This document shows, in pieces, positions 47,822 through 58,710 of a DNA stretch of 64,000 nt. This DNA comes from Cerrena zonata (Eukaryota > Basidiomycota > Agaricomycetes > Polyporales > Cerrenaceae), in assembly GCA_038087015.1 (NCBI GenBank), contig JASBNA010000011.1:1-64000 (forward strand), in the 5' to 3' direction. Every line of letters begins with the position of its first letter. Positions within the stretch are counted from its first letter, which is position 1. Under the pieces are notes generated by a model. It saw only the letters and a list, made by a program, of their open reading frames with translations. It did not search any database and was not told the origin of the DNA. Both the position numbers and the translations under genes were made by a program.

Positions 47822-49074
47822 ATGAGTCCTAGTGTTGAAGAGCCTTATATTGTATTCGGATATGGGTCATTGATTTGGAAGGTAAGGAAGCCATTGCGAA
47901 AAATACGACTGACTCTTAGAACTTGAACTTACTATGATCATACTATAGCCGCCCCCGCATGTGATACAACAAAGTCAGTTGGTTCAATCATCTGTGTATT
48001 CACAGCAAAATGACCTGAATGTGTATATTTCTTAGCTCCAGGCTACCTCAAGGGCTACGTGCGCCGGTTCGCACAGAAGTCGCATGACCATCGAGGAACT
48101 CCAGAGGTACACTTCAGATGCACCATCTATTACTTATCTAACTTGACATAGAACCCTGGACGTGTGGTCACTTTGATCCATAAGGAGGACTGGGATGCTT
48201 TCTCTGGATCTGTGAGCCAACTACACGTCTTACTTATGTTCTATAACTGAAGTTGATTTTTCTAGGAAGCGTATCCCGAAGATAATGTCGTTTGGGGTGT
48301 GTGCTCTATTTTATATTTCTGCTCGAGGTTGGTAACGTGGAAATAGGCGTTGCGCATACCATTGACCCTGCGTATGAATCAGAGGTGAGAGACTATCTAG
48401 GTACGTCTAAAAAGTCATGTTGTGGTCATGTTTTTGCCGAACGTGAGTCACAGATTATAGAGAAAAGGTCGAGTACTTTCTTTATTTTCATATAAGAAAT
48501 AATATTAACAATACCTCATTGTTTACCTAGGATGGATATACCCTAGAAGAAGTCGATATATACGGGATTGAAGATGGCCACGAGAAAATTGTCATACATA
48601 AGGCACTCGTAAGCAATCTACTTACAGTGATTACCTACGACTAATATCGCATTGGTGAAGTGCTACGTTGGTCGTATCGATAATCCATCCTTCGGTAGGT
48701 ATTTTTGATATTGTACTTGCGTCGTCTCCTAATGAATTGTTCGAACTGTTACAGCTGGCAAGATGCCCATAGACGAACTGGCCCAAAAGATATGGGCATC
48801 TGTCGGCCCTTCAGGTCGAAACAAGGTACTTCGTTATTTACGTGATAGGGATTACCTCTCACCGTTTGTTACGCTACTGTCATACAGGACTACGTGTATA
48901 ATCTTGCCAAAGCCGTTAGACATCTTGCTCCTGAATCCCATGACTCTCACTTGTTCGCTCTTGAGGTAAGCATGTCTTAATCACCTCTTACTCATATTCG
49001 GAAGGGAATTAACGGCCGCTTAGACCAAATGTCGAGAACTGGACGAACAAGACGGAGAATCAACATCGGATTAG
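47822..49074 (+). CDS. GCG1: glutathione-specific gamma-glutamylcyclotransferase (ChaC type)
   Basis: Cytosolic enzyme that cleaves glutathione to 5-oxoproline and Cys-Gly. ATG at 47822. The substrate-binding opening is YIVFGYGSLIWK. Next exons give PPPHVIQQ and PGYLKGYVRRFAQKSHDHRG, NPGRVVTLIHKEDW and EAYPEDNVVWG, where the Glu region holds the expected catalytic acid. VAHTIDPAYESEVRDYL is followed by a 14-nt micro-exon (48454-48467) and then DGYTLEEVDIYGI, CYVGRIDNPSF, MPIDELAQKIWASVGPSGRN, DYVYNLAKAVRHL and HLFALE. Stop TAG at 49072-49074. About 235 residues in ten or so exons, normal for the family. Very fragmented but every joint restores conserved sequence. Confidence 0.92.
48454..48467 (+). 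other. 14-nt micro-exon in the ChaC gene
   Basis: The exon ending CTAG (donor GTACGT at about 48401) and the exon starting GATGGATAT near 48531 are out of register. The stretch ATTATAGAGAAAAG, preceded by CACAG and followed by GTCGAG, joins them as DYREKDGY, a conserved ChaC segment. Confidence 0.75.
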
Positions 49075-49580
49075 ACACAGGGTTTACGAGATAGAAATGT
49101 GATTACTTGCTCAGGATAAAACATGCCGTACATTCCCGGTGGTCTGTCGGTGCTCGATGTGAAGTCCTGTATCGGTTAATGGAATAACAAAGACTGTCAA
49201 GCCGTAGTGTGTAGTTGCACAGACCAGACTGGTACTGGTCATCTCAAACATTTACCAAGTTGTGATTTCGAAGAGCTTCTTGCCCATCATTGTCACGGAT
49301 GATTAAATTACCGAAGGCAATCACAGGAGGAACGCCGAACTCTACGTCCAAATTAATACCCAACTCCGAGCGAGTATTGATGACCTCGTACAAGTACTCA
49401 GTGACTCCCGACATACCGCGATGTGAGTAAAGGTACCAACCGAGTTTCGGAACCGGGACCTTTATAACCGGAGCACTCAATTACCCCGCATTCTAAAGGC
49501 TCCAGAACCGGTACACGGACTACTTGAACTCTCCCTCCAACGACCTACCACCTCACTGAATTTAAAAGCATCTATACAAC
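49075..49580. other. intergenic, promoter of SDR copy A
   Basis: About 500 bases between tandem plus-strand genes. A minus-strand ORF at 49244-49480 has no family features. The promoter of the downstream SDR gene is expected here; this stretch is not repeated upstream of copy B. Confidence 0.4.
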
Positions 49581-50935
49581 ATGGCTGACCGACTTGCACA
49601 AGTCTCTGGACATATTACTAACTCGTACGGACGTGGTTTGCTTGCGGGCGAAGTAGCCATCATCACAGGTGTGTGAACCGAACTCGTACCTGTTTCGTCA
49701 AACGGTGCACAGTAGAAAAGAAAGTACTTACTGATATGTTTTCTTCCGTACAGGGGCTGCACAGGTCCGTTTCTAGATAGATCCTATGTGAGAATAATTC
49801 TGACATGATATGACATCAGGGGATTGGACGGAGTGCTGCCCTCCTCTTCGCGAAGGAAGGTGCAAAAGTGGTCGTGAGCGAGTAAGTCCCTCCATAGAAA
49901 TGATATCCACTACGTGTGTAAACATGCAATTTATTATAGCCTGGATGAGAAGAAGGCTCAGCTCGTCGTCGATGAGATCAAGGCTGCTGGTGGCGACGCT
50001 CTCGCAGTAGGTGGTGATGTGGGTGCAGACGACTTCCCTCAAAGGATTCTTGATGCTACCATCAAGTGCGTACCTGTATTTTATAGCCTTCCCCTTGGTT
50101 CCTTGGTTCCTTGAAACCTTCTATCAATTTACCGACAAACTGGTGTCACCCATAGGAAATACGGAAAACTCAACCATATCGTCAACAATGCCGGTTTCAC
50201 CTTCGACCGCATGCTGCATACCACGCCTGACGATGCCTGGGATATCATCATGAAGGTCCACGTTCGTGCGCCATTCAGACTGATTCGGGCTGCTGCACCG
50301 TACCTTCGACTCAAGGTCAGTTTCCATCTAGTTTTCTGTAGTTCACACAGAATAACGGCACGTACTGATTGGATATCGTCACAGGGGAGTTCCGAAAACC
50401 GCTCTATCATCAATGTCTCGTCAACTTCAGGCTTGCACGGGAATGTTGGACAAGCTAATTATGCGGCAGCAAAGTCTGCTGTTATAGGTCTCACCAAGAC
50501 GATTTGCAAGGAATGGGGTCCATTCGGTGTTCGTGCTAACACTGTTGCATTCGGCTTTGTCCAAACGAGGTAAGCTTTCCCTTCGATAAACTATGTCTTA
50601 CCACAAAACCCGACCAATTTACATTTACTCTTATCAGGTTAACCGCGGCAAAGGAAGAGGGTGCTACGATCGAGATTGAGGGCAAGAAAGTTGCATTGGG
50701 TATCCCTGGAGGCAAGTCGAGCGTGACAAGTACAGGTGGACCTACACCTGGAATCCCGCTTGGGCGAGGTGCTACGCCCGATGAGGCGGCCGCGAGTGTA
50801 CTTTTGTAAGATTCCCTATTTATTATCCTGTTCTGAATAATACTCACACCCGGGTTCCTGTTCAGCTTGGCTTCTCCCTTAGCCTCATTCGTATCGGGGC
50901 ACACATTGGAAGTCACTGGTGGAGCGGGTATCTAG
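49581..50935 (+). CDS. short-chain dehydrogenase/reductase, FabG-like, copy A (complete)
   Basis: Soluble classical SDR, NAD(P)-dependent, resembling fungal 3-oxoacyl reductases. Exon 1 (49581-49668) gives MADRLAQVSGHITNSYGRGL and ends in VAIIT plus one base. An 11-nt exon (49754-49764) supplies GAAQ, and the next exon GIGRSAALLFAKEGAKVVVS completes the cofactor motif. Then come [46 protein letters not shown] with the catalytic Ser, [14 protein letters not shown] with Tyr and Lys, and [16 protein letters not shown] Gly/Pro-rich loop precedes LASFVSGHTLEVTGGAGI and the stop at 50933-50935. About 320 residues. A second copy lacking exon 1 lies 5.4 kb downstream. Substrate unknown. Confidence 0.9.
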
Positions 50936-51022
50936 AATAGCTTCCTCGTGTTGTCTCGTTGAGTGCGATTGTAGTATCCTGTCTGGCCGTTCAATTCTCA
51001 ATACAAATCTTTTGAAAAGTTC
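49664..51022 (+). repeat. duplicated SDR segment, unit A
   Basis: About 1.36 kb nearly identical (by eye above 90 percent) to 55047-56398, in direct orientation. Homology starts at CACAG|GTGTG, the exon 1/intron 1 junction, and ends about 85 bases past the stop codon at GAAAAGTT. Confidence 0.9.
49754..49764 (+). other. 11-nt micro-exon in SDR copy A
   Basis: GGGCTGCACAG lies between an acceptor (TACAG) and a donor (GTCCGT; reading through hits TAG). It supplies GAAQ of the TGAAQGIG cofactor motif. Copy B keeps the same 11-nt exon at 55137-55147 with one synonymous change. Confidence 0.8.
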
Positions 51023-51626
51023 TCTTTAACATAGTACTGTCGTGTTTCTCAGAGATTCCACCCGAAAGCTCTGAGATTGGTTGACTTCTGAATCTGTCTA
51101 TCTTCCAGAATTACGGCTACCGTTTCCTAAAAGTAGTCTCAGCTAGTGGTCGACACGTTCAAGTTTGGCAAATACACGTAGATAACACGGAATTCTAGCT
51201 AAATTACCAAAGTCTTTCTCACATGGTCCATGTTCGAATGCATTGTTGGCAAACTAAGGCTGGTGCTGAGGCGGAGGTTGAAGGTGCTCGGCATACACGC
51301 TAATATGATTCCGCTGACTTATATAACTCTAGTCCGCTAGGTCGTCAGGGAATAGACACTATTGACTTATTGGATGTAGGGTACTGGAATGGGCCGGCGC
51401 GTAATTCATACCTGAGCTTTTGAGCTTCGAACTCGTGTTTTAGGTCAGGAAATGCCACGACCAATGTCATGCACGCAAAATACATTCAAGGAGTATTTGC
51501 GATTAACTAAGAGAGATGCTGCAACGAGATGATAGCAAAACGATAGCGATTGTCGGGTATAGTTAGCAGCTGAGTTAGTAATTAGTGATGAGTACTATCT
51601 AAAACATTCGTGAACGTACAAAGGTA
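50936..51626. other. intergenic, tail-to-tail spacer
   Basis: About 690 bases between SDR copy A and the convergent kinase gene. The first 85 bases belong to the duplicated unit. The rest has no ORF, repeat or RNA that I can recognise. Confidence 0.4.
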
Positions 51627-52985
51627 TCAAACTATCATTTTTTTTATTCGATAGATTCCTTCGCGGGCTGCAGCCACTGTATCATAAACAACTCGCTCGG
51701 GGGCAGTTTCCTCCCGCGAGCGTAAACGCCACCGCAAAGTAGGTTCGGTTAAACGAGCTCGAATGTCTCGAAACATGTTGAGGGCAATTGGGGCAGTTGG
51801 ACGTTGCGCGGGGTCGTGCTTGACCATTTGACTTGCTAATGGTCGAAGAAAATCAAGGCCATGATATTTCTATAAACGAGTTCTTAGATCTGGAATTGAG
51901 AAGGACAAAACCATACATACTTGTATAAATTCTTTCAGATATACATTACCGAGTATAAATATGTCTAGAGAGAAAGGATTATACGGTTGTTTATCAGAAA
52001 GTTCTGGGGGCTCTTTATCTCTGCCCTTAGTTCCAACAACCAGAGGAACATCTCCGGGTGCGAAATGACAGGATAGACCGAAGTCAATGTAGTAGTATTT
52101 GACCGGATGGTCTTGACGGTTCAGTGGGTGTATCTCGTATACTCCATCAGGAGTGTAGTTCATGCGAACAGGGTGGTGTCCTCGGGGATATAGGGGACGG
52201 CCATCCATCATGATATTAGCAGCTGCGCAATCTCTTCGCAAAATGAACATTAACTCGCCTGGTCGGATATGCAAACTCACCTATGAGCGACACCATGAGA
52301 ATGAATGAAACAGAGGCCCTATACAAGGCTGACTTTTAGTTCATCAACTGAGTCGTCAAAACAAGGAATTACCTCAAGTGTTTGTGAGATAAAATCCACT
52401 ACTTCCCCGATTGTACGCAATTCAGGATCATCGAAGGGTCGAAGGTACGGCATAATAATCATGGCCTTTGTTGAATCATTGGGATCATCGAGTACGTCCA
52501 AAATCGGCACACAGTGACTGGGTGAGTCCTGGGTTAAGTCTTTGGAGGATAACATGCGAGAGATAGCAATCTCATTGGTTGTGCGCGAAACGGATTTTAT
52601 CGAGATGAGACTACCGTCGGATGTTCGAGTTGCATCAATCACGTTATATATCTAAAAGGGACTCTCAGCACTTCGACCAGAGGGAACATTGAGTACGTCA
52701 TACCATAGAGATAATGGAATCCTCACAGAAAAAAGGGTCGTAGTTTGTACCCGTCCAAGAAGGTATCCACTCAGGTGAGAACCGTGGTCGTAATTGATAT
52801 CCGTTATTCTTCAGAAAGTTATACCGGTCCCTCCAGAACACTTCATAGGATAGTAAACTCCAACGGCCATCCTGTGTGTCACTTGCGTACTTGAGTGCTT
52901 CTTCAGGGGAGCACGTTGCATACGAAGGAAGTCGAGGGCCGTTGACATCCATCGTATATGTGGAAGACACATGCAGATTGCACAT
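51627..52985 (-). CDS. fungal protein-kinase-like protein
   Basis: Kinase-fold protein of a type frequent in mushroom genomes. The start at 52985 is followed by the family's N-terminal part (EEALKYASDTQDGRWSLLSY, EVFWRDRYNFLKNNGYQLRP). The N-lobe has IYNVIDATRTSDGSLISIKS with the expected Lys, then ISRMLSSKDLTQDSPSHCVP and AMIIMPYLRPFDDPEL. The catalytic loop is HGVAHRDCAAANIMMDG, split by an intron inside the HRD Arg codon. The Mg-binding segment is KYYYIDFGLSCHFAPGD. The C-lobe has YNPFSLDIFILGNVY and MVKHDPAQRPTA. Stop at 51627. HRD, Asn and DFG are all present, so it may be active. About 380 residues. It sits between the two copies of the duplicated SDR gene, on the opposite strand. Confidence 0.85.
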
Positions 52986-55046
52986 CGTGGCTGTTACCTT
53001 CAGCTTACCGACACTTGGTTAGAGCGATTTGGGCATGGGTAAACGCCGGGTTGCATACAAGCTAGCACCTATTACCTAATATTAATATTATTTATAGTGG
53101 AGTTATGTAGTAAACATCTGCTTAACAGTAAATACGAGTTATGCAATATTCTCTCGGTTGCATCCGAGCCGGGTCTCTCTCACAAACTCCGAGCTCAACT
53201 TGTAAACTCCTGAGAGAAGTATGATGTATAAAGATATTCAATCTTCTCGGACTCGGATCTCGCTGCATGATAATGGTGCTATTGATAGAGGTTCCAGGAA
53301 AAAATATCTCATAAACGATGCGGGGATTTGCTTACGGTAAGATCTACGAGCAGTTTCTCCAGTGTCCTCAATGGTCCTTAGCTCGGTGGAAACACTTCTA
53401 CTAGCTGTCTAGATGCAGGATTTATCCTTGCGTATCGTCTATATCGATTCGTGACCTGTAGACGTGGTCAAGGATAAGAATCAAATAGAAAGTCAACAAA
53501 AGCTTACGTTCGAAATTGAGCTTCTATGTCAACCGCAGCAGAGAGCGTTAGTAGCAGACCCTCTTGATGGACGAAAAAGGCGGGGTTGTAAGTATGTTGA
53601 AAGCTATGTTCAGCAGCCTTGATTATTTTGGTAGAGATATAAATTTGCGATGGTGTAGAGGGTAGAATGGCAACTTGGAATTTTTTGTACACACTACAAC
53701 CTCCCAAGCAACAAAATCGAAGATCCCATCGGACACTGTGTTTAAGTGAGTTAGGCTTCAAAAGCGAGATGCGTTTATGAGAGGTGCTGGCATACCTTTG
53801 AGCTAACTCCCGCCAAGTACCTGAGGTATAATCAGGTTGTACCTGATCCATCCCCTCGCTAAACCCTGGTACATGGGCAGTGGCATACCCATTACGCATG
53901 TCTGAACGGAGAAGTTTCTGATCATGGGACGCGTATGTGGTAGGTTTTTTATCACGGAAGGTTTGTCCCTGCAGTCTGCAGAGATACAATCAAGGGTTCC
54001 GTCACGGTGTGGTGAGGTGTGGTGAGGTGAACAAAAATCATTGTTCCACCCATGTTACCAATCTTATCATCGTAGGTTTGGTGAGCGATAGGGATGCTGA
54101 CTACATGCGTGAAATAGACCTGCGATTAAGTTGGTGTGGAGAGAATAGGGATTACAGTGCATACTGTAAGGCAGTCACCGTCACGGTAAACGTTAACTTG
54201 CGGCCGATGCTAACCAAGGCTATCCATATATGGAAACTATATTGACGAACCGAACGGTTCCACTGGCTTCCAGCCTGCCAACTGACGACATTGACATCTC
54301 GTCTCTTGGTCTGCTTCATATCTCTCAATACACACATGAAACTTCCCTGCTTGATACTGCCTCAAATCATTCTTTGCCGAAGTGCTGACGGCCGATAGTT
54401 ACCATTATTAGGCACGACACCGTGTTACACGACAGACAGACATCGACTGCGGTGTCCATTCTCCCATTCACTGCTCTCAGCACATTCGCTAGGTTCAGAG
54501 GGGTACGGATGGATTATTTCTACTCCCAATGCTCCGTGGTCTCTTCGACATCCTCTTCCAGACTTAAGAACGACGTTATGCCCTTAAGTAAGGCGTTCAC
54601 ACTCTCGGTTTGAACTGTCAGACAATGATGGTAGACAGGCTGTAACTATTCATTTTGTTGTCGTAGACAATGTATACCACCCTACGAAGGTCCGTCATGA
54701 TCGTGCATGAGACTAACTTGTCTTCATCTACCTTCTTAGTGTCCGAAAGGCAGAGTTCTTAAATACAGCGGCTCTCGATGGACTCTGTGGATCGAGTCTT
54801 GATCAACTCGAAGCTACCGGATGGTTAAATCGAGCTGGATTGTAGTGAAACATATAGGATATGTCAAAGAACATTGTTAATACCAGGACAATGACGGCAA
54901 TGCACACTGTTGCGTCTGCTTCCATCCTCCCCCTCCACAATCCCCTTCGTCATAACTTGTTAAAGGCAGCTGCGACGATACTGCTTCAAATGGTTGAACC
55001 TGAGTTGGCTCCGCCCGGGACCTATAATTTGCCTACAGGTCCTCTT
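52986..55046. other. region without a supported gene between kinase and SDR copy B
   Basis: About 2 kb. A minus-strand ORF (53504-53989) can be spliced in several ways but matches nothing known to me. On the plus strand, 54422-54845 could be a fragment of a spliced gene: RLKNDVMPL, NVYHPTK and a last piece AEFLNTAALDGLCGSSLDQL followed by a stop near 54845. Neither is convincing enough to call. A tandem of GTGTGGTGAG lies at about 54006-54028. This stretch replaces the exon 1 and promoter that copy A has. Confidence 0.35.
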
Positions 55047-56398
55047 CACAGGTGTGCAACCCGAACTCGTACCTGTTTCGTCAAACGGTGCACAGTACAA
55101 AAGAAAGCGTTTACTGATATGTTCTCTTCCGTACAGGGGCTGCCCAGGTCCGTTTCTAGACAGATCCTGTGTGGGAGTAACTCTGACATGATATGACATC
55201 AGGGAATTGGACGGAGTGCTGCCCTCCTCTTCGCGAAAGAAGGTGCAAAAGTAGTCGTGAGCGAGTAAGTCCCTCCATAGAAATGATATCCACTACGTGT
55301 GTAAACATGCAATTTATTATAGCCTGGATGAGAAGAAGGCTCAGCTTGTCGTCGACGAGATCAAGGCTGCTGGTGGCGACGCTCTCGCAGTAGGTGGTGA
55401 TGTGGGTGCAGACGACTTCCCTCAAAGGATTCTTGATGCTACCATCAAGTGCGTACCTGTATTTTATAGCCTTCCCCTTGGTTCCTTGAAACCTTCTATC
55501 AATTTACCGACAATCTGGTGTCTCTCATAGGAAGTACGGAAAGCTCAATCATATCGTCAACAATGCCGGTTTCACCTTCGACCGCATGCTGCATACCACG
55601 CCTGACGATGCCTGGGATATTATCATGAAGGTCCACGTCCGTGCGCCGTTCAGACTGATTCGGGCTGCTGCACCGTACCTTCGACTCAAGGTCAGTTTTC
55701 CATCTAGTTTTCTGTGGTTCACACAGAATGACGACACGTACTGATTGGATATCGTCACAGGGGAGTTCCGAAAACCGCTCTATCATCAATGTCTCGTCAA
55801 CTTCAGGACTGCACGGGAATGTTGGACAAGCTAATTATGCGGCAGCAAAGTCTGCTGTTATAGGCCTCACCAAGACGATTTGCAAGGAATGGGGTCCATT
55901 CGGTGTTCGTGCCAATACTGTCGCATTCGGCTTCGTCCAAACGAGGTAGGCTTTCCCTTCAATAAACCATGTCTTACCACAGGTCCCGACCAATTTACTC
56001 TTATCAGGTTGACCGCGGCAAAGGAAGAGGGTGCTACAATCGAAATTGAGGGCAAGAAAGTTGCATTGGGTATCCCTGGAGGCAAGTCGAGCGTGACAAG
56101 TACAGGTGGACCTACACCTGGAATCCCGCTTGGACGAGGTGCTACGCCCGATGAGGCGGCCGCGAGTGTACTTTTGTAAGAATTCCCTATTCATTATCCC
56201 GTTCTGAATAATACTCACACCTGGGTTCCTGTTCAGCTTGGCTTCTCCCTTAGCCTCATTCGTATCGGGACATACATTGGAAGTCACTGGTGGAGCGGGT
56301 ATCTAAGTCATTTAGCTTCCTTCTATTGTTTCGTTGGGTGCAATTGGGGTATCCTGTCTCGCGGTTCGGTTCTCAATGCAAATATTTTTGAAAAGTTC
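55047..56398 (+). repeat. duplicated SDR segment, unit B
   Basis: Direct copy of 49664-51022. It starts at the intron 1 donor and covers all later exons, introns and about 90 bases of 3' flank. Intron differences include a short indel near 50100/55485 and one near 50615/55985. Confidence 0.9.
55137..56306 (+). pseudogene. SDR copy B, lacks exon 1
   Basis: Second copy of the FabG-like SDR. It retains the 11-nt exon (GAAQ), GIGRSAALLFAKEGAKVVVS, LDEKKAQLVVDEIKAAGGDA, the NNAG, Ser and Tyr/Lys motifs and the C-terminal LEVTGGAGI with TAA at 56304-56306. All splice sites seen in copy A are kept, and most coding differences that I compared are synonymous (for example GGG to GGA, GGCTTG to GGACTG). 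Exon 1 of copy A, with the start codon, is absent. The upstream frame reads PIICLQVLFT into the junction and reaches a stop (near 54960) with no ATG. It is therefore a truncated copy, unless an unseen exon supplies a start. The body still looks conserved, so an intact chimeric gene is possible. Confidence 0.65.
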
Positions 56399-58710
56399 CG
56401 AGTACAATTGTTATCTCCAGGCTGAGGCCCATGCCGTCTGTTCCTGCGAGCTAAATCGGGTGTGAAAAAAACAATTACGGCACGGTGCACCTCAGGTGCC
56501 TTGTGGGAAGTTCCGTCATATCCGTCATGCTCAGATTCCGGAGACATCCTAGCTGTCCACAAATTTCTCCAAAAAGACATGTCTCACTGCCAGTTCGAAG
56601 TTCTACCGTAATTTGAACAAAAAACCAGCGTTTCAGTCCCTGTAAGAGCGAACAGCGCCGTCGCCGGATATTGTTAGCAACCGCTCTCGCCGACGTCTTC
56701 TATGAACGTTAACCCTTAGTAACCCTTTGTAAACCCTTAGCAAGACCCTTATACCTTCCTTTGTCATCACCACCATCCCCAACCACCACCACCCTCCCCC
56801 AACCTAACCTCTTCATGTCAAGTCACGGATACGATCGTCCAACCCGCGAAATATAGAAGCTAGAAACCACAATATTGAAAGAACCCGCCCAAACATTCAC
56901 GCGACAACCCAGCTTGAACATAAGATCCTCTTGCTTCTCGGGAATCGCAGCTTATTCCCGAGTCACTCAAAAATTCTATCTCCAGGGGTGGCGTCGTCAA
57001 CGTCTAGAACATCCAGCCTTCAAGCAGCCTCCAGGCTGAGCAGTGCTTGCCCTTTAGCGAGACCCGATCGATCAAAACATGTGTTTTTCCCTACCTTGTT
57101 TATCCTGATGACTAGGTTCGCTTGGAAGGAGAAGAGACCATGAGGTGACATTACGAACCAGTTGCTGCTTTGGGGAAGCCGTTTCTGCGGGATATATGGC
57201 AACTCAATATTTTATCGTCATAGTCCGAGATGACGGATAACGGAAGGGAAGGATTCGCTTGTTTTAGCTTGAATGTTACAGATCCCCCCAACGCAACACC
57301 CCTCAGGTTCTCCGAAGTTCGACATCGCGCGAAGATTGCTGGAAAACGATAAGCAGGCAATACACTAGACAATCTGGTAAGTATTCCCGGGCTGATCGAT
57401 GTCGCTAACAGAAAAAATTGTGAGCAGGACAGCGGCGGTGGCGATGATTCTACTGTATCTTCGTTCATGGAGCTCCCAGATGGTGGACGGTAGTGAACGG
57501 CGTTCACGACTGATGCTGAGAAACTTGAACAGATCTGCTTGGTCAGAATGTCAGACACCACACCAAAATCGCCGGGGTGAACACATGCAAATGGAAGACA
57601 ATGATCGCAAAGTGTCTGATGCTGAGAAGAAGGCAGGGAGCGGTGTTCGCCCTTCATCAAGTCCATGTGCTTCACGGCTACGAGGCTCTGCGATGGTGTG
57701 CGGAGGACAAATTAGTTTTAGGATGTCTACGATATACTAACGTACGTATCGGTTGTCTACTTCTTCACTACCTCCTAGGGAAAATACCGGGGAGAAAAAT
57801 CCTTGCAATGACGATAGCGGGACCAGACAAGTAGTCGAAACAAACAAATACATCGACTGCGATGAGGAATGAGAGATGAGGGGATTGTGGAGACAGAGAC
57901 GGGATTGAAGAGAGCAGATGCAAATGAGGAGGCTGCGGCTAATAAAAATGAATAAAAGAGAAAGAATGCCAAGAAGGTGCGAGAAGTCATTATTCCATAT
58001 TACAAGCGAAAGGGGGCGGGCCGTGGTGGTATATATAACACAGGTCGTGGATGATCGTGGAGAGGTCGAACCCCCCCATTGCACAGAAGACATGGAGAGG
58101 CCCCGACCGAGGCAAAGGGAGCAGGGCAACCGTCCGGGTAAGCTATCCCGAAGAGAGTTACGCGAAGGCATCGAATCCGACGAGGATGAACGCCAATAGG
58201 GTTACCGCCGGTACTGGCGCGTTTAAGGACGGTGTTATAGCATTATTTGCCGGATCTGTTGGGTGGCAGGTGGTTGTCAGCGTTCTGGAGAGGGTGCCGA
58301 AGCAATGAGATACCTACGTTTCTGCTTATGATGGTACTATTTGAGATAACAGGGAATACCGGACAGCGTGTGACAAGGGGGTTGCGATCGGGTTTGATCG
58401 AGGGTTGGGTCAGGTGGGGAAGTTTTGCGGTTTGCGTGTAATTTGGATTAACGCGGAATGATATTTTGTTTGTTGTGTTCGCGAAGTGGGCCGAATTGAG
58501 TGTGGGAGTTAGTGCGTAATGAGAAAGAAAAAGAAAGCATGAGTAATAGAGCGCATGACATTAGGGACCGTTAGAAGTCGAGTATACAAGAAAATGAAAA
58601 GAGTGCGAAAGATAAAGGATACAAATGAACGCGATAGAGATGCCGGTATAAAATGAGGTATAAATATAGCCGCTTGAAGATGTGACAAGAGACATCGAAG
58701 AAGCTATGCT
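56307..58710. other. 2.4-kb region without a supported gene
   Basis: Lies between SDR copy B and the 3' end of the G-alpha gene. Around 56710-56760 there are CCCTTAG-like words, and around 56770-56815 a CCACC-rich low-complexity stretch. ORFs at 57151-57675 (-), 57399-57740 (+) and 57737-58171 (-) overlap each other and show no motif. The part near 58500-58700 is A/G-rich and probably the G-alpha 3' UTR. No gene can be supported. Confidence 0.4.

Noticed and set aside
53504..53989. Minus-strand ORF of 161 codons near the kinase gene
   Set aside because: It contains a better intron inside it than coding sequence around it, and no homology was recognised.
54004..54028. Tandem GTGTGGTGAG repeat
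   Set aside because: Only two units; no array or element boundary.
56710..56760. CCCTTAG-like words resembling telomere repeats
   Set aside because: The spacing is irregular and no exact CCCTAA array is present; it continues into other low-complexity sequence.
57151..57675. Minus-strand ORF of 174 codons
   Set aside because: It overlaps competing ORFs on the other strand, has no motif and starts in non-conserved sequence.
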